From Oscillospiraceae bacterium (GTDB lineage: Bacteria; Bacillota; Clostridia; Oscillospirales; Acutalibacteraceae): a DNA stretch of 38,684 nt. The DNA is taken from positions 1-38,684 of the forward strand of contig CADBNN010000094.1 of the NCBI GenBank assembly GCA_902796075.1. Reading direction: 5' to 3'. The notes under the pieces are model-generated. The model was given only the letters and a program-made list of their open reading frames with translations, did not search any database and had not been told where the DNA came from. Of this stretch, positions 24,249 through 32,420 are shown piece by piece (position 1 is the stretch's first letter; every line of letters begins with the position of its first letter). A program made the translations under genes and the position numbers.

Positions 24249-25322
24249 ATGAAACGCAACTGGTTAGCCGTTGTAAGCACCCTGCTGGCCGTGTGCCTGC
24301 TGGCGTGCCTGGGCGCGGTCGCCGCGGCAGACGAGGCGGTGCCCGTTACCTTTACCGTGTTGACCGAATCCAACATCCGGGCAGGCCAAACGGTCAAAGT
24401 GTCACTCAACGTTGCGCAGGAGCGCACCATGATCGGCGCTATCGGCTTCGCTTTTTCGTATGATGAAACTTATCTGGAACCGGTTATGGACCCCGAAACC
24501 GAACGGTATTTCGTCACCGGCCCGGCTTCCGGCGGCGCCACCGCCGTGGGGAACGAAAAAACCATGCAGGTGCAAATGGCGTCGGTGAACGGTTTTAAGG
24601 CGCCCGGCACGGTGGTTTCCGTCTTTTTCAAAGTAAAACAGGAGATCCCCATCGGCACCACCGCCCGCGTTTCGGCGGCCGTTACGGTGGAGCCCACCGA
24701 TAACGGCAACCGCACCACCGTGTATAACGTTACCATGGTGGCCGGCGGCGTGCGGGGTTTGGTGTATCCCGAAGAGTTGGAACAGTTCGTTGCGTCGCTG
24801 CCCGAAGTGGGGGACCTGACGGAAGAACACGAAGAGCAGGTGCTGCATGCGTATAACGAATATTGTGATTTATTGCCGGCGCAGCAGGAGATCCTGCGCA
24901 ACCGGGATAAACTGCTGGCCCTGGTGGAAGCGCTGAAAAACATCCCGCGCACGGCGGTGCTGCCGGTAACAGACGCCATTGCGGCGCTGCCCGCCCCCGC
25001 CGATATCACGCCGGAAAACGCGGCCGCCGTGCAAACGGCTCGTGTGCAATTCGCACAGCTCACCCTCCAACAGCAATCTCTGGTGCAAAACGCGGCCGCG
25101 CTCACCGAAGCGGTGGCAGCGGTGCGCAGCCAAACGGTACGGGGCGACGTGAACGGCGATAAACTGCCCGACGCCCGCGACGCGTTGCTGGTGCTGCAAG
25201 CGGCCGTGGGCAAGCGCACGCTCAGCGATATGGAAGCCATTTTGTCCGACTTGAACGACGACGTGGCAAACAACGCAAAAGACGCGCTCATCATTTTAAA
25301 AATCGCCGTCGGTAAAGCGTAA
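24249..25322 (+). CDS. Secreted cohesin-like domain protein with helical linker and C-terminal dockerin
   Basis: This is a 357-residue protein from ATG 24249 (AAGGGGGA 8 nt upstream). Residues 1-27 are a signal peptide. Residues about 32-167 look like a cohesin-type beta-sandwich. They have the pattern AGQTVKVSLNV, then GAIGFAFSYDETYLEPV and later VVSVFFKVKQEIPIGTTA, the strand order of cohesin domains. Residues about 174-293 contain two helical repeats with the pattern ASLP or AALP, then LTEEHEEQV, then LLPAQQEIL or LTLQQQSLV. Residues 298-356 are a dockerin with loops DVNGDKLPDARD and DLNDDVANNAKD. A protein with both binding halves could bridge a dockerin enzyme to another cohesin, like a small adaptor scaffoldin. 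The cohesin call is by eye and needs a profile search; a general carbohydrate-binding-like sandwich is the alternative. Confidence 0.8.
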   Translation: MKRNWLAVVSTLLAVCLLACLGAVAAADEAVPVTFTVLTESNIRAGQTVKVSLNVAQERTMIGAIGFAFSYDETYLEPVMDPETERYFVTGPASGGATAVGNEKTMQVQMASVNGFKAPGTVVSVFFKVKQEIPIGTTARVSAAVTVEPTDNGNRTTVYNVTMVAGGVRGLVYPEELEQFVASLPEVGDLTEEHEEQVLHAYNEYCDLLPAQQEILRNRDKLLALVEALKNIPRTAVLPVTDAIAALPAPADITPENAAAVQTARVQFAQLTLQQQSLVQNAAALTEAVAAVRSQTVRGDVNGDKLPDARDALLVLQAAVGKRTLSDMEAILSDLNDDVANNAKDALIILKIAVGKA

Positions 25323-25341
25323 GCGTTTAGTTGCATAAATA

Positions 25342-25374
25342 AAGGACTCTGCTCAATGAACAGAGTCCTTTTTG
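25342..25374. terminator. Bidirectional terminator
   Basis: A perfect 10-bp stem AAGGACTCTG/CAGAGTCCTT (25342-25351 with 25361-25370, 9-nt loop) with T runs on the plus strand and an A/T-rich flank on the minus. It serves the convergent cohesin-dockerin and zinc-ribbon genes. Confidence 0.85.
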
Positions 25375-25384
25375 TTTGGTTGTA

Positions 25385-25690
25385 TTATTTCATTGCCAGT
25401 ATAACGCCAAGCACAGAAGAAAGAATAGAACACAATTCGCCAATAATGCTTGTGCGCAGCCCTGCAACTCTGCCGGTATTACGACATTCAAAATAGCCAA
25501 CAACAATGCCTATTATTGAAAGAATATGGCCAACAAGAGCAAACAGAATTGCGAAAATAATGCCGAGGATGCCAAGTATCAGAGAAATCTGAATGGAATT
25601 GGCGGTGGCATTTCTGTTTAATGGCGTGCCGCATTTAGGGCAAAAACCAGCGTCATCTGCAATTTCATTTCCGCATTTTGAACAGAACAT
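25385..25690 (-). CDS. Small zinc-ribbon membrane protein
   Basis: This 101-residue protein starts with a zinc ribbon (C3, C6, C17, C20 in FCSKCGNEIADDAGFCPKC). A short linker and two hydrophobic segments follow (about 33-66 and 76-99), with a DUF4190-like character. Such proteins are common in Clostridia, but their function is unknown. The ribosome site AGGAG is 8 nt upstream of the ATG. The coding sequence is visibly richer in A and T and uses AT-ending codons, unlike all its neighbours, which hints at recent acquisition. It follows asnS by 29 nt in the same direction, so it may share that transcript. Confidence 0.8.
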   Translation of the reverse strand: MFCSKCGNEIADDAGFCPKCGTPLNRNATANSIQISLILGILGIIFAILFALVGHILSIIGIVVGYFECRNTGRVAGLRTSIIGELCSILSSVLGVILAMK

Positions 25691-25719
25691 GCCCAGTTCT
25701 CCTTTTTTGTCGTGTTCCG

Positions 25720-27123
25720 TTAAAATTCGGCCGAACCGGTGGTGCGGGGGAAGGGCAGCACTTCGCGGATGTTGGGCACGGCGGTCAAGTACATGATGAT
25801 GCGTTCAAACCCCAAGCCGAAGCCGGCGTGCTTCACGCCGCCATACCGCCGCAGGTCTAAATACCACCAGTAGTCCTCTTCCTTCAAACCCAGTTCCTTC
25901 ATGCGGGCGGTCAGCACGTCCAGCCGCTCCTCACGCTGGCTGCCGCCGATGATCTCGCCCACGCCGGGCACCAGCAGGTCGGCGGCGGCCACGGTTTTGC
26001 CGTCGTCGTTCAGCCGCATATAAAAGGCCTTGATGTCTTTGGGGTAATCGGTCACGAACAAGGGCTTTTTATATATTTCTTCGGTCAAAAACCGTTCGTG
26101 TTCGGTTTGCAGGTCGCAGCCCCAATACACGGGGAATTCAAACCGGTCTTTGTGCTGTTCCAAAATGCCGATGGCTTCGGTGTAGCTCACCCGGGCAAAT
26201 TCCGCGTTGGCTACAAAATGCAGCCGTTCCAGCAGGTCTTTGTCAAAAAACTGGTTAAAAAAGGCCATTTCGTCCGGGCAGGCCTTCAGCACGTGGCGAA
26301 TGATGTGGCGGATCATATCTTCGGCTATCTGCATATCGCCGGCCAGGTCGCAAAACGCCATTTCCGGCTCTATCATCCAAAATTCCGCCGCGTGGCGCTG
26401 GGTGTAGCTTTGCTCCGCCCGGAAGGTGGGGCCGAAGGTATAAATGTTGCCGAAGGCCATGGCCATGCATTCGCCCGAAAGCTGGCCCGAAACGGTCAGG
26501 CTGGTGGGCTTGCCGAAAAAGTCTTTGCTGTAATCCACCTTGCCGTCTTCGGTGCGGGGCGGATCGTCCGGATCGATGGTGGTCACGCGGAACATTTCGC
26601 CGGCGCCTTCACAGTCACTGCCGGTGATCAGCGGCGTGTGCACGTACACAAACCCCCGCTCATGGAAAAAACTGTGAATGGCAAAAGCCGCTTCCGACCG
26701 CACCCGGTACAGGGCGTTAAAGGTGTTGGTGCGGGGCCGCAGGTGGGCGATGGTGCGCAAAAACTCCATGGAATGGCGCTTTTTTTGCAGGGGATAATCG
26801 GGGGTGGAAAGGCCTTCTATCACCACCGTTTGGGCATGGATCTCAAAGGGCTGGCGCATTTCGGGCGTCAGCACCACGGTGCCGGTCACCGTAACGGCCG
26901 ACCCCACGTTGAGTTTGGCGATCTGTTTATAATTTTCAACGGTGCCTTCTTCAAATACGATCTGCACGCACTTAAAGCTGCTGCCGTCGTTCAGTTCTAT
27001 AAACCCGATAGATTTGGAATCCCGCACGGTGCGGGCCCAGCCCGAAACCGTAACTGTTTGGCCGTCGCGGGCGGTGTAGTCTGCCAGCAAAGTGGCCAGT
27101 TGCAAACGTGCCATGGTGAACAT
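25720..27123 (-). CDS. asnS: Asparaginyl-tRNA synthetase
   Basis: This 467-residue class IIb synthetase starts at ATG 27123 (AGAAAG 5 nt upstream); an ATG three codons later is also possible, and the longer frame upstream is not used. It has an N-terminal OB-fold anticodon domain ([20 protein letters not shown]). Class II motif 2 is in [19 protein letters not shown], and motif 3 is in [19 protein letters not shown]. The FRAEQS and MIEPEMAF segments favour asparagine over aspartate specificity. It charges tRNA-Asn. Its minus-strand promoter is at 27170-27198, and the leader carries a GC-rich palindrome. Confidence 0.96.
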   Translation of the reverse strand: MFTMARLQLATLLADYTARDGQTVTVSGWARTVRDSKSIGFIELNDGSSFKCVQIVFEEGTVENYKQIAKLNVGSAVTVTGTVVLTPEMRQPFEIHAQTVVIEGLSTPDYPLQKKRHSMEFLRTIAHLRPRTNTFNALYRVRSEAAFAIHSFFHERGFVYVHTPLITGSDCEGAGEMFRVTTIDPDDPPRTEDGKVDYSKDFFGKPTSLTVSGQLSGECMAMAFGNIYTFGPTFRAEQSYTQRHAAEFWMIEPEMAFCDLAGDMQIAEDMIRHIIRHVLKACPDEMAFFNQFFDKDLLERLHFVANAEFARVSYTEAIGILEQHKDRFEFPVYWGCDLQTEHERFLTEEIYKKPLFVTDYPKDIKAFYMRLNDDGKTVAAADLLVPGVGEIIGGSQREERLDVLTARMKELGLKEEDYWWYLDLRRYGGVKHAGFGLGFERIIMYLTAVPNIREVLPFPRTTGSAEF

Positions 27124-27169
27124 CGCTTCTTTCTTATGAAGTGGGTGCCGGCGGCGCCGGCTTTTTCTC

Positions 27170-27198
27170 ATTATAATACAAACCGCCCCGCCGCACAA
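27170..27198 (-). promoter_or_regulatory. Promoter of asnS
   Basis: On the minus strand: TTGTGC (27198-27193), a 17-nt spacer and TATAAT (27175-27170). The roughly 40-nt leader holds a GCCGGC-type inverted repeat (about 27148-27162). No T-box motif is present. Confidence 0.72.
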
Positions 27199-27217
27199 CC
27201 GTTTTTTTCAAAAAACC

Positions 27218-27246
27218 TTGCTTTTTGCTTTTTGCTGCATTACAAT
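27218..27246 (+). promoter_or_regulatory. Promoter of the GH2 gene
   Basis: TTGCTT (27218-27223), a 17-nt spacer and TACAAT (27241-27246), 31 nt upstream of the ATG. It lies back-to-back with the asnS promoter. Confidence 0.72.
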
Positions 27247-27276
27247 GAGGGCAACAAACCCAGGGGGTGTTACCGC

Positions 27277-29556
27277 ATGATCACACATGAATTGACCGAT
27301 TGGCAGTTGTGGGCCAATTATCCCTACGTGCCGGAACTTACCAACGCCGCCGAAACGGGGCAGGCGCTGTCGCCCTTGTTTGCACCCATTCCCGCCCGGG
27401 TACCGGGCTGTGTGCATAACGATCTGCTGGCTGCCGGCAAGATCCCCGACCCGTATTATGAAGCCAATTCTCTGTTGTGCGAATGGGTGGAGCATTACTG
27501 GTGGACCTATAAAACCGAATTTACCCTGCCGGCCGCGCTGCAAGGGCGGCACATCCGGCTGCATTTGGCGGGGGTGGACTACGAAGCGCGCATTGCCCTC
27601 AACGGCGCCGAATGCGGCCGTCACACGGGCATGTACGCCCCCTGCAAGCTGGACGTGACCGACCGGGTGCGCTTTCACGAGCCAAACGTGGTTACGGTGC
27701 TGTTTGCCTGCCCGCCCCGGGAAATGGGGCAGATCGGCCGCACCAGTTTGACCCATACCCAAAAGGCGCGGTTTTGCTATAAATGGGATTTTTCCACTCG
27801 TCTGGTGCAGGTGGGATTGTACGATACGGTCACGGTGGAAGATTTCGGCCGGGCCGCGCTGGAATATGTGAAGGTGGACGCCAGCCTGCAAAACGGCGTG
27901 GGGCAAATCACCCTTACGCCTGAAATGACGGTGTTTACCGCCGGCGACGTGACCTTGCGCTGCCGGGTGAGCCAAAACGGCCGGCCGGTGGCCGAAGCCG
28001 TCCAAACCGTTACCCTGGCTCCCGGCCTGCAAACGGCGGCGTTTACGGTGGCGGTGCCTGACCCCGCGCTGTGGTATCCCAACGGCGCCGGCGGTCAGCC
28101 GGTGTATGACCTGGCGGTTACGGTGGAAGACGAACAGGGCCTTTCCGACCGCAAAGACCTTACCTGCGGTTTTCGCCAAATCGAATATCTGCCGGCCGAC
28201 GGCGCCCCGGAGGGCTGTTTGCCCTACAGCGTGCGGGTAAACGGCAAGCGGTTGTATATCAAGGGCGTCAACATGGTGCCGCTGGATATGATGTACGGCC
28301 GGGTACGCCCGGAAGATACCGAGCGGTTTTTGACCCTGGCCAAGCAGGCCAACGTGAATTTGATCCGCGTGTGGGGCGGCGGGCTGATAGAAAGCGAAGC
28401 ATTTTATAATTGCTGTGACCGCCTGGGACTGATGGTGTGGCAAGAGTTTATTCAGTCCAGTTCGGGTATCGACAACGTGCCTTCTCAGCACCCGGATTTT
28501 TTGCGGCTGCTGCGGCAAACGGCGGTGCACGCCGTGCGCACCAAACAGCACCACCCCTGCCTTGCCTTTTGGTGCGGCGGCAACGAACTGGAAGATGCGG
28601 ACCACGTGCCCGCCACGTTTGAAGATGCCAACCTGCGCATGCTGCGGCAGGTGGTGGAACAGTATGACGGCAAAACCCTCATGCTGCCCACCTCCGCTAC
28701 CGGCTTGCACGAATTTTTGGACGTGACCCGCCCCGGCACCAATTACGACGTGCACGGCCCCTGGAAGTATGGCGGCCCCCAACAGCACTACACCACTTTT
28801 AATACGTCCGACAGCCAACTGCACAGCGAATTCGGGGTGGACGGCATGGGTAACGAAGCCACCCTTGCCACCGTGCTTTCGCCCGAACGGCGGGTGGCTC
28901 AAAGCATGGATGACCCCGTTTGGCGCCACCACGGCGAAATGTGGGATACCTACGACCGTGACCGGGCCATTTTCGGCCCCATCGACAAAGAGCGGCTTTC
29001 CGATTTCATCGCCTGCAGCCAGTGGATCCAGGCCGAAGGCATTCGCTATGCCATAGAAGCCAACCGCCGGCGGGCGTTTCAAAACGTGGGCAGCATTATT
29101 TGGCAGTTCAACGAACCGTGGCCCAACGTGGCCGGCACCAACGTGGTGGACTATTACGCCCGGCCCAAACAGGCTTATTACGCCTTGCAGGCGGCTTTTC
29201 GGCCGGCCTACGCCAGCTTGCGGTATGAAAGCCTGACCTTTGCTCCCGGCGAAGCGGCCGATCTGCAATGGTTCATGACCAGCGATCTGCCCGCCGGCCC
29301 GTGGACGGTGACTGCCCGCATGACCACCGAAGACGGCGTGGTATACGAAACGCCTGCGCGCACCGTTACGGTGGGAGACGGCCTGAGCGTGCCGGTGGAC
29401 CAGCACACAGTCACCATGCCCCGGCAGGGGTGGCTGCGGGTCACGCTGGCGGCCCGGCAAGGCGACCAAACGGTGGAAAACGGTTATTTGCTGTTTGTCA
29501 AAAACGCCCAGGGCTATGCCGACCGCACGCCGGTGCTGGCCGACGCCCGCCGCTGA
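27277..29556 (+). CDS. Glycoside hydrolase family 2 beta-mannosidase-like enzyme
   Basis: This is a 759-residue protein from ATG 27277 (AGGGGG about 10 nt upstream); the open frame continuing far upstream is antisense shadow of asnS. There is no signal peptide, so it acts in the cytoplasm. It has an N-terminal jelly-roll carbohydrate-binding domain, an immunoglobulin-like domain and a TIM barrel from about residue 325. The likely acid/base is E437 in WCGGNELE and the nucleophile is E518 in HSEFGVDG. The segment QKARFCYKWDF matches the mannosidase pattern. It should release beta-linked mannose from imported oligosaccharides. The usual motif is WCGNNE, so the Gly in place of the first Asn is a small oddity. 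It stands alone with its own promoter and terminator, without transporter neighbours. Confidence 0.88.
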   Translation: MITHELTDWQLWANYPYVPELTNAAETGQALSPLFAPIPARVPGCVHNDLLAAGKIPDPYYEANSLLCEWVEHYWWTYKTEFTLPAALQGRHIRLHLAGVDYEARIALNGAECGRHTGMYAPCKLDVTDRVRFHEPNVVTVLFACPPREMGQIGRTSLTHTQKARFCYKWDFSTRLVQVGLYDTVTVEDFGRAALEYVKVDASLQNGVGQITLTPEMTVFTAGDVTLRCRVSQNGRPVAEAVQTVTLAPGLQTAAFTVAVPDPALWYPNGAGGQPVYDLAVTVEDEQGLSDRKDLTCGFRQIEYLPADGAPEGCLPYSVRVNGKRLYIKGVNMVPLDMMYGRVRPEDTERFLTLAKQANVNLIRVWGGGLIESEAFYNCCDRLGLMVWQEFIQSSSGIDNVPSQHPDFLRLLRQTAVHAVRTKQHHPCLAFWCGGNELEDADHVPATFEDANLRMLRQVVEQYDGKTLMLPTSATGLHEFLDVTRPGTNYDVHGPWKYGGPQQHYTTFNTSDSQLHSEFGVDGMGNEATLATVLSPERRVAQSMDDPVWRHHGEMWDTYDRDRAIFGPIDKERLSDFIACSQWIQAEGIRYAIEANRRRAFQNVGSIIWQFNEPWPNVAGTNVVDYYARPKQAYYALQAAFRPAYASLRYESLTFAPGEAADLQWFMTSDLPAGPWTVTARMTTEDGVVYETPARTVTVGDGLSVPVDQHTVTMPRQGWLRVTLAARQGDQTVENGYLLFVKNAQGYADRTPVLADARR

Positions 29557-29579
29557 AACGCCGGCTTCGATCCAAACGC

Positions 29580-29620
29580 AACAGCCGCAAGATCACCGAG
29601 ATCTTGCGGCTGTTTGTTGT
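29580..29620 (+). terminator. Terminator after the GH2 gene
   Basis: A perfect 15-bp stem (29580-29594 with 29600-29614, 5-nt loop) is followed by TGTTGTATAA. It may also act on the convergent membrane-protein gene ending at 29630. Confidence 0.82.
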
Positions 29621-29629
29621 ATAAACCTT

Positions 29630-30211
29630 TTATTCGGCCGGTTGTTCCGGCGTGGCTTCGGCCACGGGCGGCGCAGGTTTGCGTTCGGCCACTTCGGCTC
29701 CGTGTTTGCACAGCAGGGCGGCAATGATCATCATCACGCCGATGCCGACGGAAGCAATACCGTTGAGTTCCGGATCGCCGGTGGCGTGCAGGGCGTGGGC
29801 CACAACGGCAAACACCACCTGGCCCACAACGGTCATGCCAATGGGAATGCACACCGCGCAAATGCCCAGCCGCATCAGTTCCCGTGCGCCGGAAAAGGTA
29901 AAGGGCGTGCCGTCGGCCAGTTCGTGCTTAAAATACCGCTGGGCCAGTTTGGCCAGCACCGCTTCTCCCACGCACAGCACAATACCCGCCGCCATAGAAG
30001 CATACAACTTGCCGGTATCTACACCGGCGGTTTGATCCACCAAACCCCGCAGGGTGGTGCCGCCCAGCTGAATGCCTTCGGCGGGGATAAACGCCAGGCT
30101 CACAATGCCGGCCGCGCACAGGGCGCCGCACACAATGGCCAGCACAAACACAATGGTGCTTAACACCTTTCCCACCTTTGCCAGCACTTGGATCACAGCT
30201 AACGTATTCAT
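29630..30211 (-). CDS. Membrane protein, DUF2975-like
   Basis: This 193-residue protein has four membrane helices and a C-terminal Pro/Ala/Glu tail. The segment QRYFKHELADGTPFTFSGARELMRLG between helices two and three has the G-x-PF pattern and following helix of DUF2975-type proteins. The fit is partial and the function is unknown. The ATG is 3 nt downstream of a 19-nt sequence containing GAAGG that is repeated exactly before the next upstream gene. It is probably co-transcribed with the 30257-30904 gene. Confidence 0.6.
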   Translation of the reverse strand: MNTLAVIQVLAKVGKVLSTIVFVLAIVCGALCAAGIVSLAFIPAEGIQLGGTTLRGLVDQTAGVDTGKLYASMAAGIVLCVGEAVLAKLAQRYFKHELADGTPFTFSGARELMRLGICAVCIPIGMTVVGQVVFAVVAHALHATGDPELNGIASVGIGVMMIIAALLCKHGAEVAERKPAPPVAEATPEQPAE

Positions 30212-30214
30212 TAA

Positions 30215-30233
30215 AAAGCCTTCTTTCTTTTGT
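30215..30233 (-). repeat. 19-nt leader repeat, copy 1
   Basis: This 19-base sequence, which includes the ribosome site AAGAAGG, is identical to 30908-30926. Each copy lies 3 nt upstream of a membrane-protein start codon. Confidence 0.85.
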
Positions 30234-30256
30234 TAAGCGGCGTGTTGCCGCATAAG

Positions 30257-30904
30257 TTACAGCGCAAAGGGAAGCAGGGGGCTGACCAAAACGGCCAGCG
30301 CAACGCCCGCAGGCACCGTGAGCAGCCGCAGGGGACTTTTATACAGCGCCCCGGCAGCGCCCGCAAAGGCCAGCACATACAAAATGCCGCGGTATTCCAC
30401 ATACAACCAACCCACTGCAAAGCAGGCCAGCGTGAATCCGGCCATGATCAGCACGCACAGCGTTACAGCCACCGGACCGTCGCCTCTGGCGTACCAGCAC
30501 CCCACGGCCAGCAGGGGCGAAACAGCCGTAACGGAATACCATATCAGCATATAAGAGCCCGGGTCAAACCCGGCCAGCCACAGGGTACACGCGTGATAGG
30601 CCAGGCACATGCCCGCAAAAAAGCCGAACACATTCAACGCCGCCCGGCCGGCGGAACGGCTGAACACGGCGATCAACAGCGCCGCCAACAGCCACACGGC
30701 CATATCGGAAAAGAACTGACCAAGCGCCAGTTTTTCTATGGGGCGGTGCCACCACACGTCGCTGTTCAGCGCCAGCGTATCCAGCCATTTTGCCAGCGTG
30801 CCCAGCGCGCCGCCGCCGCAAAACAGGGCCGCTGTAACGGCCGCAGCCGGCTTAAAGGGCACGGGCTTGCCAGGACGGATCGCCCGCATTTTTTCACGCA
30901 GCAC
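30257..30904 (-). CDS. Multi-pass membrane protein of unknown function
   Basis: I do not recognise this family. The protein has 215 residues from GTG at 30904, chosen because the GAAGG-containing 19-nt leader ends 3 nt upstream, exactly as in the neighbouring gene. The longer frame would overlap the promoter. Six or seven hydrophobic segments follow a basic N-terminus (REKMRAIRPGKPVPFK). A WWHRPIEK loop precedes helix two. No transporter or enzyme motif is visible. The promoter at 30939-30967 is near consensus. Confidence 0.65.
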   Translation of the reverse strand: MLREKMRAIRPGKPVPFKPAAAVTAALFCGGGALGTLAKWLDTLALNSDVWWHRPIEKLALGQFFSDMAVWLLAALLIAVFSRSAGRAALNVFGFFAGMCLAYHACTLWLAGFDPGSYMLIWYSVTAVSPLLAVGCWYARGDGPVAVTLCVLIMAGFTLACFAVGWLYVEYRGILYVLAFAGAAGALYKSPLRLLTVPAGVALAVLVSPLLPFAL

Positions 30905-30907
30905 GAC

Positions 30908-30926
30908 AAAGCCTTCTTTCTTTTGT
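30908..30926 (-). repeat. 19-nt leader repeat, copy 2
   Basis: Identical to 30215-30233 and at the same distance from the GTG start at 30904. It supports that start codon. Confidence 0.85.
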
Positions 30927-30938
30927 GTATGCCTATAT

Positions 30939-30967
30939 AGTATAGCGGCAGTAAACGCGCATGTCAA
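30939..30967 (-). promoter_or_regulatory. Promoter of the two membrane-protein genes
   Basis: On the minus strand: consensus TTGACA (30967-30962), a 17-nt spacer and TATACT (30944-30939). Confidence 0.85.
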
Positions 30968-30975
30968 ACCTTTCG

Positions 30976-31021
30976 CGAAAAAACAACAAAAAACCCGGAA
31001 AGTGCGAGGCTTTCCGGGTTT
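30976..31021 (-). terminator. Terminator of the secDF operon
   Basis: A perfect 12-bp stem (30991-31002 with 31010-31021, 7-nt loop) is followed on the minus strand by TTTGTTGTTTTTT. It lies 17 nt beyond the secF stop. Confidence 0.9.
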
Positions 31022-31037
31022 TGAGGTGTGTGGTTTT

Positions 31038-32420
31038 TTATTTGCCTTGCTTTTTCAGCTTGCGGGTGCGCCACCAGGCCCACATGGGGCTGGAAAGCAA
31101 CACCGAAGAATAGAAGCCGGCGATGATGCCCACCGCCATGGGGAAGGCAAAGCTGATGATGGAGTCCAGACCGTTGATTTTGGCCACCACGGCGATCGCC
31201 ACAATGGCGATAAAGGTGGACAGCGAAGTGAACACGTTGCGGGTAACGGTTTCGTTGATGGAACGGTTGACCGTTTCTTCCAACGAAAGGGAGTCGCCGA
31301 ATTTGCGTTCGTTTTCGCGAATGCGGTCATAGATCACGATGGTACCGTTGATGGAGTAACCCAAAATGGTAAGCACTACGGCCATAAAGTTATCGTCCAG
31401 CGGAATGCGGAACACCACATAAACCAGATAGGCGATCAGCACGTCGTGGATCAGGGCAAAGGTGGCAAACAGGGCCGCCGAAACGCCGCCGATCTTGCGG
31501 AAGCGAATGCCGATGTACAGGGTGAGGAAAATGCCGCCCAGCACCATGGCCACCAGGCACTTGATGAAAAAGCCTTTACCCACGGTGGCCTTCACGCTGT
31601 TGGAGGTAACAAGCGTAATGGCGTTAAAGGTGGCGGCCGTTTGTTCAATGCCGGCGTCGGGCAGGGCTTCCTGCAGGGCTTCGGTGATCAGGCTGACGGA
31701 TTTTTCATCCATGGCCTGTGCAGGTGCGGCAGGCGCCACAGTCAGGGTTTTGGCGTCCTTGTCAAAGGTTACGGTCACGTCGGCCATCAGTTTATCTTTC
31801 ACCGCGGTGGTGGCGGCGGCGGTGTCGATCTCGCTCGCCGTGGTTTTCAAGGTTACTTTGGTGCCAAACTGTTCCACCAGATCTTTCATCATGGCGTCGG
31901 CCAGTTCTTTAATGGTGTTGGAAGAAGTAAGCGTGTAGGTGGGGGCGCCTTCTTCGGTGCCGGCCAGCGCGGTGCCCAGGTCGGTCACCATGGTGTCGGT
32001 CACAACGCCCTGAGGATCCACCGTCAGGGTGGTGCCGTCCAGCGAAACAAGGGTTTCACAGCCAAAAATTTCTTCGGCCTTGGCTTTCACAGCGTCGGCG
32101 TCCACCGTGCCGGTCACGGTGTAGGTCAACACAGTGGAGGGCACGTCCACCAGTGTAAAGGTGGTTTGGGTGTTGGCGCCGCTCACGTCGTTAGAAAAGC
32201 TCACGCTCACTTTGTCGCCCAAATGGGCTTTGGCAATGTCGGTCACAGCGTCCCGGTCCACGTCGCCGGTGAAGGAATAGGAGAAAATGGCGCCGCCTTT
32301 AAAGTTGATATCCAGTTCGGTGCCTAAAACAACGTTCACGATCAGCCCGGCCACCAGAATGGCGGCGGCAATGATCAAAAACAGTTTGCGCTTTCCAATA
32401 AAATCAAACGTCTTTTTCAT
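31038..32420 (-). CDS. secF: Protein translocase subunit SecF with enlarged extracytoplasmic domain
   Basis: This is a 460-residue protein. TM1 is at about 13-33. The first extracytoplasmic domain runs from about 35 to 282, roughly 250 residues against about 100 in typical SecF. Five further helices follow and carry the SecF motifs GGVSAALFATFALIHDV and LGYSINGTIVIYDRIREN near 353-370. SecF and SecD use the proton (or sodium) gradient to pull secreted proteins through the Sec channel. The extra part is rich in Thr, Asp and Ala and looks like repeated small alpha/beta units. The start overlaps the secD stop (ATGA). Confidence 0.93.
   Translation of the reverse strand: MKKTFDFIGKRKLFLIIAAAILVAGLIVNVVLGTELDINFKGGAIFSYSFTGDVDRDAVTDIAKAHLGDKVSVSFSNDVSGANTQTTFTLVDVPSTVLTYTVTGTVDADAVKAKAEEIFGCETLVSLDGTTLTVDPQGVVTDTMVTDLGTALAGTEEGAPTYTLTSSNTIKELADAMMKDLVEQFGTKVTLKTTASEIDTAAATTAVKDKLMADVTVTFDKDAKTLTVAPAAPAQAMDEKSVSLITEALQEALPDAGIEQTAATFNAITLVTSNSVKATVGKGFFIKCLVAMVLGGIFLTLYIGIRFRKIGGVSAALFATFALIHDVLIAYLVYVVFRIPLDDNFMAVVLTILGYSINGTIVIYDRIRENERKFGDSLSLEETVNRSINETVTRNVFTSLSTFIAIVAIAVVAKINGLDSIISFAFPMAVGIIAGFYSSVLLSSPMWAWWRTRKLKKQGK

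Noticed and set aside
27147-27167. Plus-strand terminator-like hairpin (GCCGGC palindrome followed by T5)
   Set aside because: It lies inside the minus-strand asnS leader and no plus-strand gene precedes it; probably chance in GC-rich sequence.
26098-27276. Upstream extension of the GH2 frame across asnS
   Set aside because: Runs antisense through asnS; the ATG at 27277 has a promoter and ribosome site and gives the normal GH2 N-terminus.
27208-29469. 753-codon minus-strand frame opposite the GH2 gene
   Set aside because: Shadow frame caused by high GC at third positions; no family features.
30738-32327. 529-codon plus-strand frame opposite secF
   Set aside because: Gly/His/Gln-rich shadow; secF is clearly real on the other strand.
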